From contig MWJO01000056.1 of the NCBI GenBank assembly GCA_002027195.1, positions 1-52,917 on the forward strand: a DNA stretch of 52,917 nt. The letters are read 5' to 3'. A program made the position numbers and the translations under genes. The DNA comes from Streptomyces sp. GKU 895 (GTDB lineage Bacteria; Actinomycetota; Actinomycetes; Streptomycetales; Streptomycetaceae). This document shows positions 42,174 to 51,181 of the stretch, one piece after another. The notes beneath the pieces were generated by a model. That model was not told where the DNA came from. It did no database searches and was given only the letters and a program-made list of their open reading frames with translations. Each line of letters opens with the position of its first letter. The first letter of the stretch is position 1.

Positions 42174-43691
42174 GTGGGACGCCACAGCCGCCGCGGGCCC
42201 GCACCCAAGGGTGACTCCGCGGACGCAGCCGCAAGGCGAGGCGGTCAGGGGGACGCGGGTTCCCCGGGGCCGCAGGGACAGACTGCGCCGGCTCAACAGG
42301 GTCCTGCGGCCGGTCGGCGGCAGGGGATGCCGGCGCCGGGCGGGCCCGCCGTGTACGGGGATCCGGTCTACCGGGTCGCGCAGGGGGCACGGCCGCCGGA
42401 AGGGACGCCTGCACGCGGGGTTCCGCGGCTTCCCGACGGGACTCCGGCCCGTGGTGTGCCGCGGCTTCCGGAGGGGACTCCCGCTCACGGTGTGCCCCGG
42501 TTCCCCGCCGCGGGCACTCCCGCGCACGGCACCCCCCGCGTGCGAGGCGGGCACCCGGAGCAGTGGGAATCCGGGGGCGGTTGGGGTGAGTCGGGGGCGC
42601 ACGCTGTGAGCGCCGGGCCCCGCGTCACCCTGCCCCGACAGCGGCAGGCGCCTCCCGGTGGGCCTCGGCAGCCCGGCCCCCGGCAGGCCTATCTCGACGC
42701 CTTCGGGGACGAGGACGTCGATCTGTTCTCGACACGTACCGATCAGGACCCCGCGCCCTCACGCCGTACGGCTCGTCCCTCCGCGGCCCCGGACCCGTAC
42801 GCCTCCGTCAGCGACTGGCAGACCGTCCCGGAACCGCGTACCGACGAGGACGCGGCGCCCACCGGCGCAGCCGTGCGCGGCAAGGGGGGCAAGGGGCGGA
42901 CGTTCACCGGGATCGCGGCCGCCGCCGTCACCACCGTGCTGGCCGTCGTGGTCGCCGGTCAGGTCGCCGACCGGCGGGACGACCCCGACGTGCGGTCGCA
43001 GTCGGCCACCGATCACGCGCGGGACACCCGCGACTCGGCCTCGCGCGGGGACGGGCGGCCGACGCCGTCGTCGGCTCCGCGCCTGGCGACGCTGACGTAC
43101 GCGCAGAAGATGGGCAAGAAGTACCCGCTCGCCGCGGGGCTGGCCGGGCCGGGGAAGTTCGACGCGGTCAAGGGCGTCGCCAAGGCGCCCGGCAGCGGGC
43201 AGAAGTACACCTACCGGGTCGATGTCGAGCAGGGGCTGGGGCTCGACGGGGGGCTGTTCGCCGAGGCGGTGCAGAAGACGCTCAACGACGACCGGAGCTG
43301 GGCTCACCACGGTGCCCGCACCTTCGAGCGCATCTACTCCGGCAAGCCCGACTTCGTGATCACGCTCGCCAGTCCGGGGACGACCGCGAAGTGGTGCGCC
43401 AAGTCCGGTCTGGACACCACCGTGGACAACGTGTCCTGCGATTCGGCCGCCACCGAGCGCGTGATGATCAACGCGTACCGGTGGGCCCAGGGGTCGAAGA
43501 CCTACGGCGACCAGATCCACGCCTACCGGCAGATGCTGATCAATCACGAGGTCGGCCACCGACTCGGCAACCACCACGTGACCTGCGACAAGGACGGCGA
43601 GCTCGCCCCGGTCATGCAGCAGCAGACCAAGTTCCTGGACCACGACGGGATCCACTGTCTGCCCAACCCCTGGCCTTATCCCGGGAGTTGA
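42174..43691 (+). CDS. DUF3152 membrane-anchored metalloprotease-like protein
   Basis: A 505-residue protein. The cytoplasmic N-terminal 240 residues are Pro/Gly-rich and include four tandem units GTPARGVPRLPD / GTPARGVPRLPE / GTPAHGVPRFP / GTPAHGTPR (about 77-122). One membrane helix lies at about 243-263. The outer C-terminal domain is DUF3152, with NHEVGHRLGNHH, an H-E-x-x-H-x-x-G-x-x-H zinc motif typical of metzincin peptidases, plus several Cys that could form disulfides. GTG 42174. It is probably an extracellular zinc peptidase anchored to the membrane; the substrate is unknown. It ends 20 bases before the promoter of the peptide importer region. Confidence 0.85.
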   Translation: MGRHSRRGPAPKGDSADAAARRGGQGDAGSPGPQGQTAPAQQGPAAGRRQGMPAPGGPAVYGDPVYRVAQGARPPEGTPARGVPRLPDGTPARGVPRLPEGTPAHGVPRFPAAGTPAHGTPRVRGGHPEQWESGGGWGESGAHAVSAGPRVTLPRQRQAPPGGPRQPGPRQAYLDAFGDEDVDLFSTRTDQDPAPSRRTARPSAAPDPYASVSDWQTVPEPRTDEDAAPTGAAVRGKGGKGRTFTGIAAAAVTTVLAVVVAGQVADRRDDPDVRSQSATDHARDTRDSASRGDGRPTPSSAPRLATLTYAQKMGKKYPLAAGLAGPGKFDAVKGVAKAPGSGQKYTYRVDVEQGLGLDGGLFAEAVQKTLNDDRSWAHHGARTFERIYSGKPDFVITLASPGTTAKWCAKSGLDTTVDNVSCDSAATERVMINAYRWAQGSKTYGDQIHAYRQMLINHEVGHRLGNHHVTCDKDGELAPVMQQQTKFLDHDGIHCLPNPWPYPGS

Positions 43692-43711
43692 CGGACGTCC
43701 CACAGGCCGCT

Positions 43712-43753
43712 TTGACATGCGCAGAAAAGTCGTACTAATTTTCTGCGCATGTC
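43712..43753 (+). promoter_or_regulatory. Promoter and 15-bp inverted-repeat operator of the peptide importer region
   Basis: TTGACA (43712-43717) and ACTAAT (43734-43739, spacing 16) form a good promoter. A perfect inverted repeat, GACATGCGCAGAAAA (43714-43728) and TTTTCTGCGCATGTC (43739-43753), spans it from the -35 box to the first codon of the mini-ORF. It is likely a repressor site; as RNA only the right arm would be transcribed. Confidence 0.65.
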
Positions 43754-43841
43754 GTCCCCTCACGCCTCCGTCCGCGCCGCCATCGAGCTGGCGCTCATCG
43801 GCGTGACCGCGTTGTGCGTGGCCGACATTCACTGTCGCTGA
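43749..43841 (+). CDS. Leaderless Cys-containing mini-ORF (candidate leader peptide)
   Basis: ATG 43749 opens 30 codons: MSSPHASVRAAIELALIGVT then ALCVADIHCR, stop TGA. The ATG lies ten bases after the -10 box and has no Shine-Dalgarno sequence, so it fits a leaderless mRNA. Two Cys codons (TGC, TGT) lie near the end, eight and two codons before the stop. Leaderless Cys-rich mini-ORFs that sense cysteine by attenuation are known in actinobacteria; this sequence is not one I recognise, and its position 173 bases ahead of a peptide importer suggests the same kind of control. It may instead be a small membrane-active peptide, as the middle is hydrophobic. Confidence 0.55.
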   Translation: MSSPHASVRAAIELALIGVTALCVADIHCR

Positions 43842-43964
43842 CGTCCGCCCTCTGGCGTTCGCGTCGCGATCTCCTTCTCCTCCCGTGAGCTGTCGCTCGC
43901 GGATTTTCGACGGCCTGACGCCCGGGCAGACGTCTGTTCACTTTCGTCTCACCCCTCGTCCAAC

Positions 43965-44012
43965 CGTCTCGTCATTCGAGACGTGGCGAATCATCTTCCG
44001 AGAGGTCGTCTC
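43965..44012 (+). promoter_or_regulatory. Mutually exclusive hairpins around the importer ribosome binding site
   Basis: CGAGACG at 43977-43983 can pair with CGTCTCG at 43965-43971 (loop of five). Its GAGACG core can instead pair with CGTCTC at 44007-44012, enclosing the Shine-Dalgarno GAGAGG (44000-44005) of the binding-protein gene. Another CGTCTC lies at 43945. This is the layout of a translation attenuator or riboswitch-like switch. Confidence 0.5.
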
Positions 44013-44014
44013 CG

Positions 44015-45733
44015 ATGCGTCAACCGTCCGTCATCGCGCGCCGCGTGGCCGCGGCATCCGTAAGCCTGGTTCTGGCAGCGGGCGCCGCCGCCTGCGGCCC
44101 CGAGGACAACGATGCCAAGAGCTCCGGTGGCGACTCCACGCCCCACAAGGGCGGCACCCTCACGGTCCTGAACTCCGAGCCGCAGACCGACTTCGACCCG
44201 GCCCGGCTGTACACCTCCGGCGGCGGCAACGTGCCCTCGCTCGTCTTCCGTACGCTCACCACCCGCAACCGCGAGAGCGGCGCGGCCGGCGCCAAGGTCG
44301 TCCCCGACCTCGCCACCGACACCGGACGCCCCAACAAGGACGCGACCGTGTGGACGTACACCCTGAAGACGGGCCTCAAGTACGAGGACGGCACCGCGAT
44401 CACCTCGGCCGACATCAAGTACGGCATCGAGCGCTCCTTCGCGCCCGAGCTGTCCGGCGGGGCGCCCTATCTGCGGGACTGGCTGGTCGGCGCGGCCGAC
44501 TACCAGGGGCCGTACAAGGACAAGGGCGGGCTCGACGCGATCGAGACGCCGGACGACCGGACCATCGTCTTCCATCTGAACAAGCCCGAGGGCGAGTTCC
44601 CCTTCCTGGCCACGCAGACGCAGTTCGCGCCCGTGCCGAAGGCCAAGGACACCGGCACGAAGTACGAGGAGCACCCGGTCTCGTCCGGCCCCTACAAGGT
44701 CGTCAAGAACGAGAACGACGGCGAGACCGTCCTCCTGGAGCGCAACACGCACTGGTCCGCCTCGACTGACGCCGAGCGCAAGGCGTACCCGGACAAGATC
44801 GACGTCAGGTCCGGGCTCGACGCCTCGGTGATCAACCAGCGGCTGTCCGCGTCCCAGGGAGCGGACGCGGCGGCGGTCACCACGGACACCAACCTCGGCC
44901 CCGCCGAACTCGCCAAGGTCACCGGCGACAAGGAACTCGCCGCGCGCGTCGGCACCGGCCACTTCGGCTACACGAACTACATAGCGTTCAACCCGACCGT
45001 CAAGCCGTTCAACAACGTCAAGGTGCGGCAGGCGATCTCGTACGCCGTCGACCGTTCGTCGGTCGTGAACGCCGCCGGCGGGTCCTCGCTCGCCGAGGCC
45101 GCCACCACCTTCCTGCCCAACCAGAAGTCCTTCGGGTACGAGCCCTACGACCTGTTCCCGGCGGGAACGACCGGCAACGCGGCCAAGGCCAAGGAGCTGC
45201 TGAAGGAGGCCGGTTACCCGAACGGGCTCACCGTCACGCTGACCCACAACAACGCCCAGAACTTCAAGACCAGCCCCGAGATCGCGACCGCGATCCAGGA
45301 CGCGCTCAAGAAGGCCGGCATCACGGTCAAGCTCCAGGGCCTGGAGGACAACAACTACTCGGACACCGTCCACAGCGTGAAGACCGAGCCGGGCTTCTTC
45401 CTCTCCGCGTGGGGTGCCGACTGGCCCTCCGGAGGTCCCTTCCTCGCCCCGATCTTCGACGGCCGCCAGATCGTCAAGGACGGCGCGAACTTCAACTCGG
45501 GCCTGCTCAATGACAAGTCGGTCAATGCCGAGATTGACGCGATCAATAAGTTGACCGATCTTGACGCTGCCGCCAAGAGGTGGGGTGCACTGGACAAGAA
45601 GATCGGTGAGCAGGCGCTGACCGTGCCGCTGTTCCACCCGGTCTACAAGCGACTGGTCGGCAAGGACATCAAGAACGTCGTGATCAGCGACTGGACCGGT
45701 GTGCTGGACATCTCGCAGGTCGCGGTCAAGTAA
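44015..45733 (+). CDS. Peptide ABC importer, substrate-binding lipoprotein (SBP family 5)
   Basis: A 572-residue lipoprotein. The signal peptide MRQPSVIARRVAAASVSLVL ends at a lipobox with Cys27 (AGAAACGPED). The mature part is an OppA/DppA-type binding protein: GGTLTVLNSEPQTDFDPARL, VFHLNKPEGEFPFL, YIAFNPTVKPFNNVKVRQAISYAVDR, AWGADWPSGGPFL. It delivers peptides or similar solutes to the permease pair encoded next. ATG 44015 follows GAGAGG with a sequestering hairpin. The coding of residues after about 45505 locally uses AAT, GAT and TTG codons more than usual, a small composition shift. Confidence 0.92.
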   Translation: MRQPSVIARRVAAASVSLVLAAGAAACGPEDNDAKSSGGDSTPHKGGTLTVLNSEPQTDFDPARLYTSGGGNVPSLVFRTLTTRNRESGAAGAKVVPDLATDTGRPNKDATVWTYTLKTGLKYEDGTAITSADIKYGIERSFAPELSGGAPYLRDWLVGAADYQGPYKDKGGLDAIETPDDRTIVFHLNKPEGEFPFLATQTQFAPVPKAKDTGTKYEEHPVSSGPYKVVKNENDGETVLLERNTHWSASTDAERKAYPDKIDVRSGLDASVINQRLSASQGADAAAVTTDTNLGPAELAKVTGDKELAARVGTGHFGYTNYIAFNPTVKPFNNVKVRQAISYAVDRSSVVNAAGGSSLAEAATTFLPNQKSFGYEPYDLFPAGTTGNAAKAKELLKEAGYPNGLTVTLTHNNAQNFKTSPEIATAIQDALKKAGITVKLQGLEDNNYSDTVHSVKTEPGFFLSAWGADWPSGGPFLAPIFDGRQIVKDGANFNSGLLNDKSVNAEIDAINKLTDLDAAAKRWGALDKKIGEQALTVPLFHPVYKRLVGKDIKNVVISDWTGVLDISQVAVK

Positions 45734-45737
45734 CCCG

Positions 45738-46723
45738 ATGAGCGAGGCACTTGTCGCCGTCGAGACCCCCGGGGCAGTCGTCCCGGGGTCTCGGGGGCTC
45801 GTCAGTTCTGGCGGCGGCTGCGGGCGCAGCGGGCCGCCGTGGTCGCGGCGGGCGTCGTCGCGCTGCTCGTCCTGGTCGCCCTCGCGGCGCCGCTGCTCAC
45901 CGCGCTGGAGGGCCAGGACCCGAACACGTACCACTCGTCCCTGGTGGACTCCGCGCGCGGCGGCGTGCCGATCGGCTCGCTCGGCGGCATCAGCGGCAAC
46001 CACTGGCTCGGCGTCGAACCGCAGACGGGCCGCGACCTGTTCGCCCGGCTGGTGTACGGCGCCCGGGTCTCGCTGGGGGTCGCGCTGGCCGCCACGGTCG
46101 TCCAGGTGTTGATCGGCGTTGTGGTGGGTGTATCGGCCGCACTGGGCAACCGATGGGTTGATCAACTGTTGAGCAGGTTCACGGACGTCATCGTCGCCCT
46201 GCCGCTCATGATCATGTCGTTGGCACTGCTCGCGATCGTCCCGTCGAGTTTCCCGCGGCCCGTACTGGTCGCGGGGGTCATCGGGTTGATCGGGTGGGGC
46301 ACCATCGCCAAGATCGTGCGCGCCCAGACCCTCACCCTCAAGCAACTCGACTACGTGGCCGCGGCCCGGCTCAGCGGCTGGGGCACCTGGCGCATCGCCC
46401 GCCGCGAACTGCTGCCCGGCATCGCCGCGCCGATCATCACCTACGCCGCGCTGCTGGTGCCGTCCAACATCTCGGCCGAGGCCGCCCTGTCCTTCCTCGG
46501 CGTCGGCGTGAAGCCGCCGACGCCGTCCTGGGGACAGATGCTCACCGCCGCCGACGTCTGGTACCAGGCCGCCCCGCAGTACCTGCTGCTGCCCGCCGGC
46601 GCGCTCTTCGTCACCGTCCTCGCCCTGACCGTCCTCGGCGACGGCGTACGCACCGCCCTGGACCCGCGCGCGGCGTCCCGGCTGCGCGTCGGCACGGGCC
46701 GCAAGAGGGAGGCCAAGGCATGA
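45738..46723 (+). CDS. Peptide ABC importer permease (OppC/DppC type), frameshifted
   Basis: The body has the OppC architecture: first helix AAGVVALLVLVALAAPLLT, an outer segment HWLGVEPQTGRDLFARLVYGARVSL, then helices and the cytoplasmic EAA loop YVAAARLSGWGTWRIARRELLP. The N-terminal start MSEALVAVETPGAVVPGSRG (ATG 45738, five bases after the binding-protein stop) is in another frame. The switch lies in five G at 45793-45797, where a sixth gives GARQFWRRLRAQRAAVVAAG. Without correction, translation could start only at GTG 45839. The stop overlaps the next start (ATGA). Confidence 0.85.
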
Positions 46724-47709
46724 CGGGCTTCCTCCTGCGCCGAGCACTCGGCGCCGTCGTCACCCTGTTCGCCATCTCGGTGATCGTCTACGTCGTCTTC
46801 TACGTCACCCCCGGCAACGTCGCCCAGATCACCTGCGGCCCGCGCTGCTCGCCCGAACAGGTGCACCAGGTCTCCCAACAGCTCCGGCTCGACGACCCCT
46901 TGTACGTGCGCTACTGGCACTTCCTGGAGGGCCTCGTCGTCGGCCAGGACTACTCGACCGGCACCTCCGTGGAGCACTGCTCGGCGCCCTGCCTCGGGCT
47001 GTCGTACCAGAGCGACCAGCAGGTCACCCAGCTGATCCTCACCAAGCTGCCGGTCAGCCTGTCGCTGGTGTTCGGCGCGATGGTGCTGTGGCTGATCCTC
47101 GGCGTCGGCACCGGCGTCCTGTCCGCCTGGCGGCGGGGCCGGCTCAGCGAGCGGCTGCTGACCGGCGTCACGCTCGCGGGCGTGGCCACGCCGGTCTTCG
47201 TCATCGGCCTGGTGCTGATGATCGTCGTGTGCGGCCAGCTCCGACTGCTGCCGTTCCCGCAGTACGTGAAGTTCACCGACGACCCCGAGCAGTGGGCGTG
47301 GAACCTGCTGCTGCCCTGGCTGTCGCTCGCGCTCATCGAGTCCGCCACGTTCGCCCGCCTCACGCGCGCGTCGATGCTGGAGACGCTCGCCGAGGACCAC
47401 ATCCGCACCTTCCGCGCGTACGGCGTGGGGGAGCGGTCGGTGATCGGGCGGCACGCGCTGCGCGGCGCGTTGGCGCCGGTCATCGCGCTCAACGCCAACA
47501 ACTTCGGCAGCGCGGTCGGCGGCGCGGTGCTCACCGAGACGCTGTTCGGCCTGCCCGGCATCGGACAGGAACTGGTCCATGCCGTCAATGTGGTCGATCT
47601 TCCGGTCGTGGTCGGCATGGTCCTGGTCATCGGATTCTTCGTGGTCCTCGCCAACGCCGTCGCGGACGTCCTGTACGCGGTGGCCGACCGACGGGTGGTG
47701 CTCGCATGA
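46720..47709 (+). CDS. Peptide ABC importer permease (OppB/DppB type)
   Basis: A 329-residue permease. N-terminal helix FLLRRALGAVVTLFAISVIVYVVFYVTPG is followed by an external region with four Cys (ITCGPRCSPEQ, EHCSAPCLGL), which is unusual and may form disulfides. Membrane helices and the EAA-type loop DHIRTFRAYGVGERSVIGRHAL follow. Four-base overlaps at both ends (ATGA) couple it to OppC and to the ATPase gene. Confidence 0.92.
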   Translation: MTGFLLRRALGAVVTLFAISVIVYVVFYVTPGNVAQITCGPRCSPEQVHQVSQQLRLDDPLYVRYWHFLEGLVVGQDYSTGTSVEHCSAPCLGLSYQSDQQVTQLILTKLPVSLSLVFGAMVLWLILGVGTGVLSAWRRGRLSERLLTGVTLAGVATPVFVIGLVLMIVVCGQLRLLPFPQYVKFTDDPEQWAWNLLLPWLSLALIESATFARLTRASMLETLAEDHIRTFRAYGVGERSVIGRHALRGALAPVIALNANNFGSAVGGAVLTETLFGLPGIGQELVHAVNVVDLPVVVGMVLVIGFFVVLANAVADVLYAVADRRVVLA

Positions 47710-49295
47710 GCCTCGTGGACGTCCAGGACCTCACGGTCGAGTTCGGCTCCCTCCGGGCCGTCGACGGGCTCTCCTTCCGGCTGGAGCAGGGCGGCGCCCT
47801 CGCCCTGGTCGGCGAGTCCGGCTCCGGCAAGTCCACGGTGGCCTCGGCCCTGTTGGGGCTGCACCGGGGGACGGGCGCACGGGTCGGCGGCTCGGTCGAG
47901 GTCGCCGGCATCGACGTGGAGCAAGCCTCGGACGAGGAGTTGCGGCGGCTGCGCGGCGGGAAGGCCGCGATGGTCTTCCAGGACCCGCTGTCGTCCCTCG
48001 ACCCGTACTACGCGATCGGCGACCAGATCGCCGAGGTGTACCGCGTGCACACGCGTGTGTCGCGACGAGCCGCACGCGCGCGTGCGGTGGAGGTGCTGGA
48101 TCGAGTGGGAATTCCGGACGCGCCACGGCGGTCCCGTTCGCGCCCGCACGAGTTCAGCGGCGGCATGCGCCAGCGCGCGCTGATCGCCATGGCGCTCGCT
48201 TGCGAACCGGCCCTGCTGATCGCCGACGAGCCCACCACCGCGCTCGACGTCACCGTCCAGGCCCAGATCCTCGACCTGCTGCACACGCTGCGCGAGGAGA
48301 CCGGCATGGGGCTGCTCCTCGTCACGCACGACGTCGGCGTGGCGGCCGAGAGCGTCGACGAGGTGCTGGTCATGCGGCACGGCCGGGCGGTCGAGCACGG
48401 GCCGGTCGGCACGGTCCTCGGGGCGCCGGGGGAGACGTACACGCGCGACCTGCTCGCGGCGGTCCCGCGCGTGGACGCGCGCAGGGCGGCCGTCGGTGTG
48501 GCCGGTGAGGCCGGTGAGGTCGTCCTGGAGGCCTCGGACCTGCGGCGCGAGTTCGGGCGCGGCAAGAAGGCCTTCACGGCTGTCGACGGCGTCTCGCTGA
48601 CCGTCCGGCGGGGCGAGACCCTCGGAGTCGTCGGGGAGAGCGGCAGCGGCAAGACGACGCTCGGCCGGATGCTGGTCGGGCTGCTGGAGCCGACGGCCGG
48701 GGAGATCAAGCCCGGCGGCGGAGTCCGCCCCGACGTCCAGATGGTCTTCCAGGACCCCGTCTCCTCCCTCAACCCCCGCCGCAGTGTGGGCGAGTCCATA
48801 GCCGACCCGCTCCGCGCGCGGGGCGAGCGCGACGAGACGCGCATCAGGGGGCGCGTGACGGAACTGCTGGAGCGCGTGGGGCTCGAAGGGGCGCACTACG
48901 ACCGCTACCCGCACGAGTTCAGCGGCGGACAGCGCCAGCGCGTGGGCATCGCCCGGGCGCTCGCCGCCGACCCGCGCGTGATCATCTGCGACGAGCCCGT
49001 CTCCGCGCTGGACGTCACCACGCAGGCCCAAGTGGTCGCCCTGCTCGGCGAGTTGCAGCGCGAACTCGGACTCGCACTCGTCTTCGTCGCGCACGACCTG
49101 GCCGTCGTACGCCAGGTCAGCGACCGGGTGGCGGTGATGCGGAACGGCCGGATCGTCGAGTCCGGCCCGGCCGACGAGGTGTACGACAACCCCCAGGACC
49201 CGTACACCCGGCAGCTCCTGGCCGCCGTACCGGCACTCGACCCCGAGGTGGCCGCCCGACGCAGAGCCACCCGTCGGGAACTGGCCGCTGCCTGA
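47706..49295 (+). CDS. Fused OppD-OppF-type ABC ATPase
   Basis: A 529-residue protein with two complete ATPase domains in one chain. Domain 1 has Walker A GESGSGKST (36-44), signature HEFSGGMRQRALIAMAL and Walker B LLIADEPTT. Domain 2 has GESGSGKTT (about 310), HEFSGGQRQRVGIARAL and VIICDEPVS. Each has a switch His (LLVTHD, VFVAHD). It powers the importer as a single polypeptide and is the last gene of the operon. A terminator follows at 49372. Confidence 0.93.
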   Translation: MSLVDVQDLTVEFGSLRAVDGLSFRLEQGGALALVGESGSGKSTVASALLGLHRGTGARVGGSVEVAGIDVEQASDEELRRLRGGKAAMVFQDPLSSLDPYYAIGDQIAEVYRVHTRVSRRAARARAVEVLDRVGIPDAPRRSRSRPHEFSGGMRQRALIAMALACEPALLIADEPTTALDVTVQAQILDLLHTLREETGMGLLLVTHDVGVAAESVDEVLVMRHGRAVEHGPVGTVLGAPGETYTRDLLAAVPRVDARRAAVGVAGEAGEVVLEASDLRREFGRGKKAFTAVDGVSLTVRRGETLGVVGESGSGKTTLGRMLVGLLEPTAGEIKPGGGVRPDVQMVFQDPVSSLNPRRSVGESIADPLRARGERDETRIRGRVTELLERVGLEGAHYDRYPHEFSGGQRQRVGIARALAADPRVIICDEPVSALDVTTQAQVVALLGELQRELGLALVFVAHDLAVVRQVSDRVAVMRNGRIVESGPADEVYDNPQDPYTRQLLAAVPALDPEVAARRRATRRELAAA

Positions 49296-49371
49296 CGTAA
49301 CGTAACTGCTTGATCTCTTAGCGCGAGCGAACGCGACCCGCACGGGAAAGTTACGAGCGTTCACCCCTTTT

Positions 49372-49405
49372 GGTGGTGCGACGGACAACCGTCCGTCGCA
49401 CCACC
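49372..49405 (+). terminator. Terminator after the peptide importer operon
   Basis: GGTGGTGCGACGGAC pairs with GTCCGTCGCACCACC around AACC, 76 bases after the last stop. Confidence 0.85.
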
Positions 49406-49485
49406 GCCTTGTCCGCATACGTTCGTCCCGCTGCGAGCCGCCGGGTCAACGGCGGCTCCCCATACGGGAGATCGGGGGTGTACTC

Positions 49486-51181
49486 GTGCGCATCGGACTG
49501 CTTACGGAGGGTGGCTATCCGTATGTGAGCGGTGACGCCAGGCTGTGGTGCGACCGGCTCGTGCGCGGGCTCGATCAACACGAGTTCGACGTCTACGCGC
49601 TCAGCCGCAGCCGGCGGCAGGAGGACGAGGGCTGGGTCACCCTGCCGCCGCAGGTCAGCCGCGTACGGACGGCCCCGCTGTGGACCGTGGAGGACGACGG
49701 GATCGTCCACGGGCGCCGTGCGCGCCGACGGTTCGCCGAGCACTACGGCGAGTTGGCGGCCGTCCTGTGCGCGGGCCCCTCCGAAGAGGCGCCGACCGCT
49801 GAGGCGGACCGTTTCGGCAGCGCGCTGTACGGCCTCGCCGAACTCGCCCGTGACGAGGGCGGCCTGAGCGGGGCGCTCCGCTCCGAGACCGCCGTACGCG
49901 CCCTGGAACGCGCCTGTCGTACGCCGGGCGCCCCGCGCGCGGCCCGCGCGGCGCGCGTCCCCGATCTGCTCGCCGTCGCCGCACATCTGGAGCGCGCCCT
50001 GCGCCCCCTGACCCTCGACTGGTACGAGGACGACGCCCTCGGCTCGGTCGACCTCTGCCACGCCGCCTCGGGCGGCCCGGCGGCGCTCCCCGGCCTGCTC
50101 GCCCGTCACTTCTCCGGCGTACCCCTGCTGGTGACCGAGTACGGCGTCCAGCTGCGCACCCACCACCTGTCCGCCGCCGACGCCTCTCCGCCGGTACGCG
50201 CCCTGCTCGCCGCCTTCCACGGCAGGCTCGCCGCGGAGGTCTACGCCCGGGCCGCCGTCATCACCCCCGGCAACGCGCACGCCCGCCGCTGGCAGGAACG
50301 CTGCGGCGCCGACCGCGACAAGATCCGTACCGTCTACCCCGGCATGGACGCCGCCCGCTTCGCGGAGGTGGGCGAGTCCCCCGAGGGCGCGGACCCGGAC
50401 ACCCTCGCCTGGGTCGGCCGCGTGGAACCGACGAAGGACCTGATCTCCCTCCTCCACGCCTTCGCGGAGATCCGCAAGGAGGAGCCCAAGACCCGACTGC
50501 GGATCATCGGCGTCCCCGCGGGCAGCGAGGGCGCGGCCTACCTCGGCCACTGCAAGGCGCTCGCCGCGCAGCTCTTCCCCGACGAGGCGGACGGGCTGCA
50601 CGCCGTCGGCGACAACCCGGTGTCCTTCGAGGAGATCGGGGGCCCGGACATCCCGAGCCCGGCCGAGGCGTACGCGTCCGGCGCGGTGACCGTGCTGTCG
50701 AGCGTGGTCGAAGGCTTTCCGATCAGCCTGGTCGAGTCCATGTTCTGCGGCCGCGCGACGGTGTCCACCGATGTCGGTGCGGTGGTCGAGGTGATCGGCG
50801 GCACCGGACTCGTCGTACCGCCGCGCAATCCGCGGGCGCTCGCGGAGGCGTGCGTGGCGCTGCTGCGCGACCCGGAGCGCCGTGCGCGCCTGGGCGCCGC
50901 CGCACGCGCTCGTGCCCTCGAGCTGTTCACCGTCGAACAGAACATCACGGCATTTCACGGCATTTACCTGGAGATCGTCTCGCGCCACCCGGTCCGCCGG
51001 GTCGTCCTCGACGACTCCACGGGAGAACCCCGCCCGTTCGCCGTCCCCGCCGAGGCCCACATGCCGGGCCGCTGGACCGGCGCCGGCGCCCGCGTGGTGG
51101 CCCGCGGCGGCCCCCGGCTGGGCGGCGGGCCCGCCGGTACGCGCCAACACACCGCTGTCCGCGACGGAGGCGGCGCGATGA
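49486..51181 (+). CDS. PelF-like GT4 glycosyltransferase (DUF3492), 3' frameshift
   Basis: The N terminus MRIGLLTEGGYPYVSGDARLW and LVTEYGVQLRTHH mark the DUF3492/PelF family. The GT-B donor domain includes LAWVGRVEPTKDLISLLHAF, IIGVPAG, DIPSPAEAYASGAVTVLSS and the E-x7-E motif EGFPISLVE. Known PelF uses UDP-glucose in Pel polysaccharide assembly, but no other pel genes are seen here. As sequenced the frame runs into the next gene. One extra G near 51108-51112 (GGCGGCCCCCGG) explains this; removing it gives a stop at 51179-51181 after LSATEAAR, overlapping the next start as ATGA. GTG start at 49486. Confidence 0.85.

Noticed and set aside
43991..46747. A 918-codon open frame on the minus strand across the peptide importer genes
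   Set aside because: Antisense shadow of well-supported plus-strand genes; long stop-free antisense frames are expected at this GC content, and the product shows no domain.
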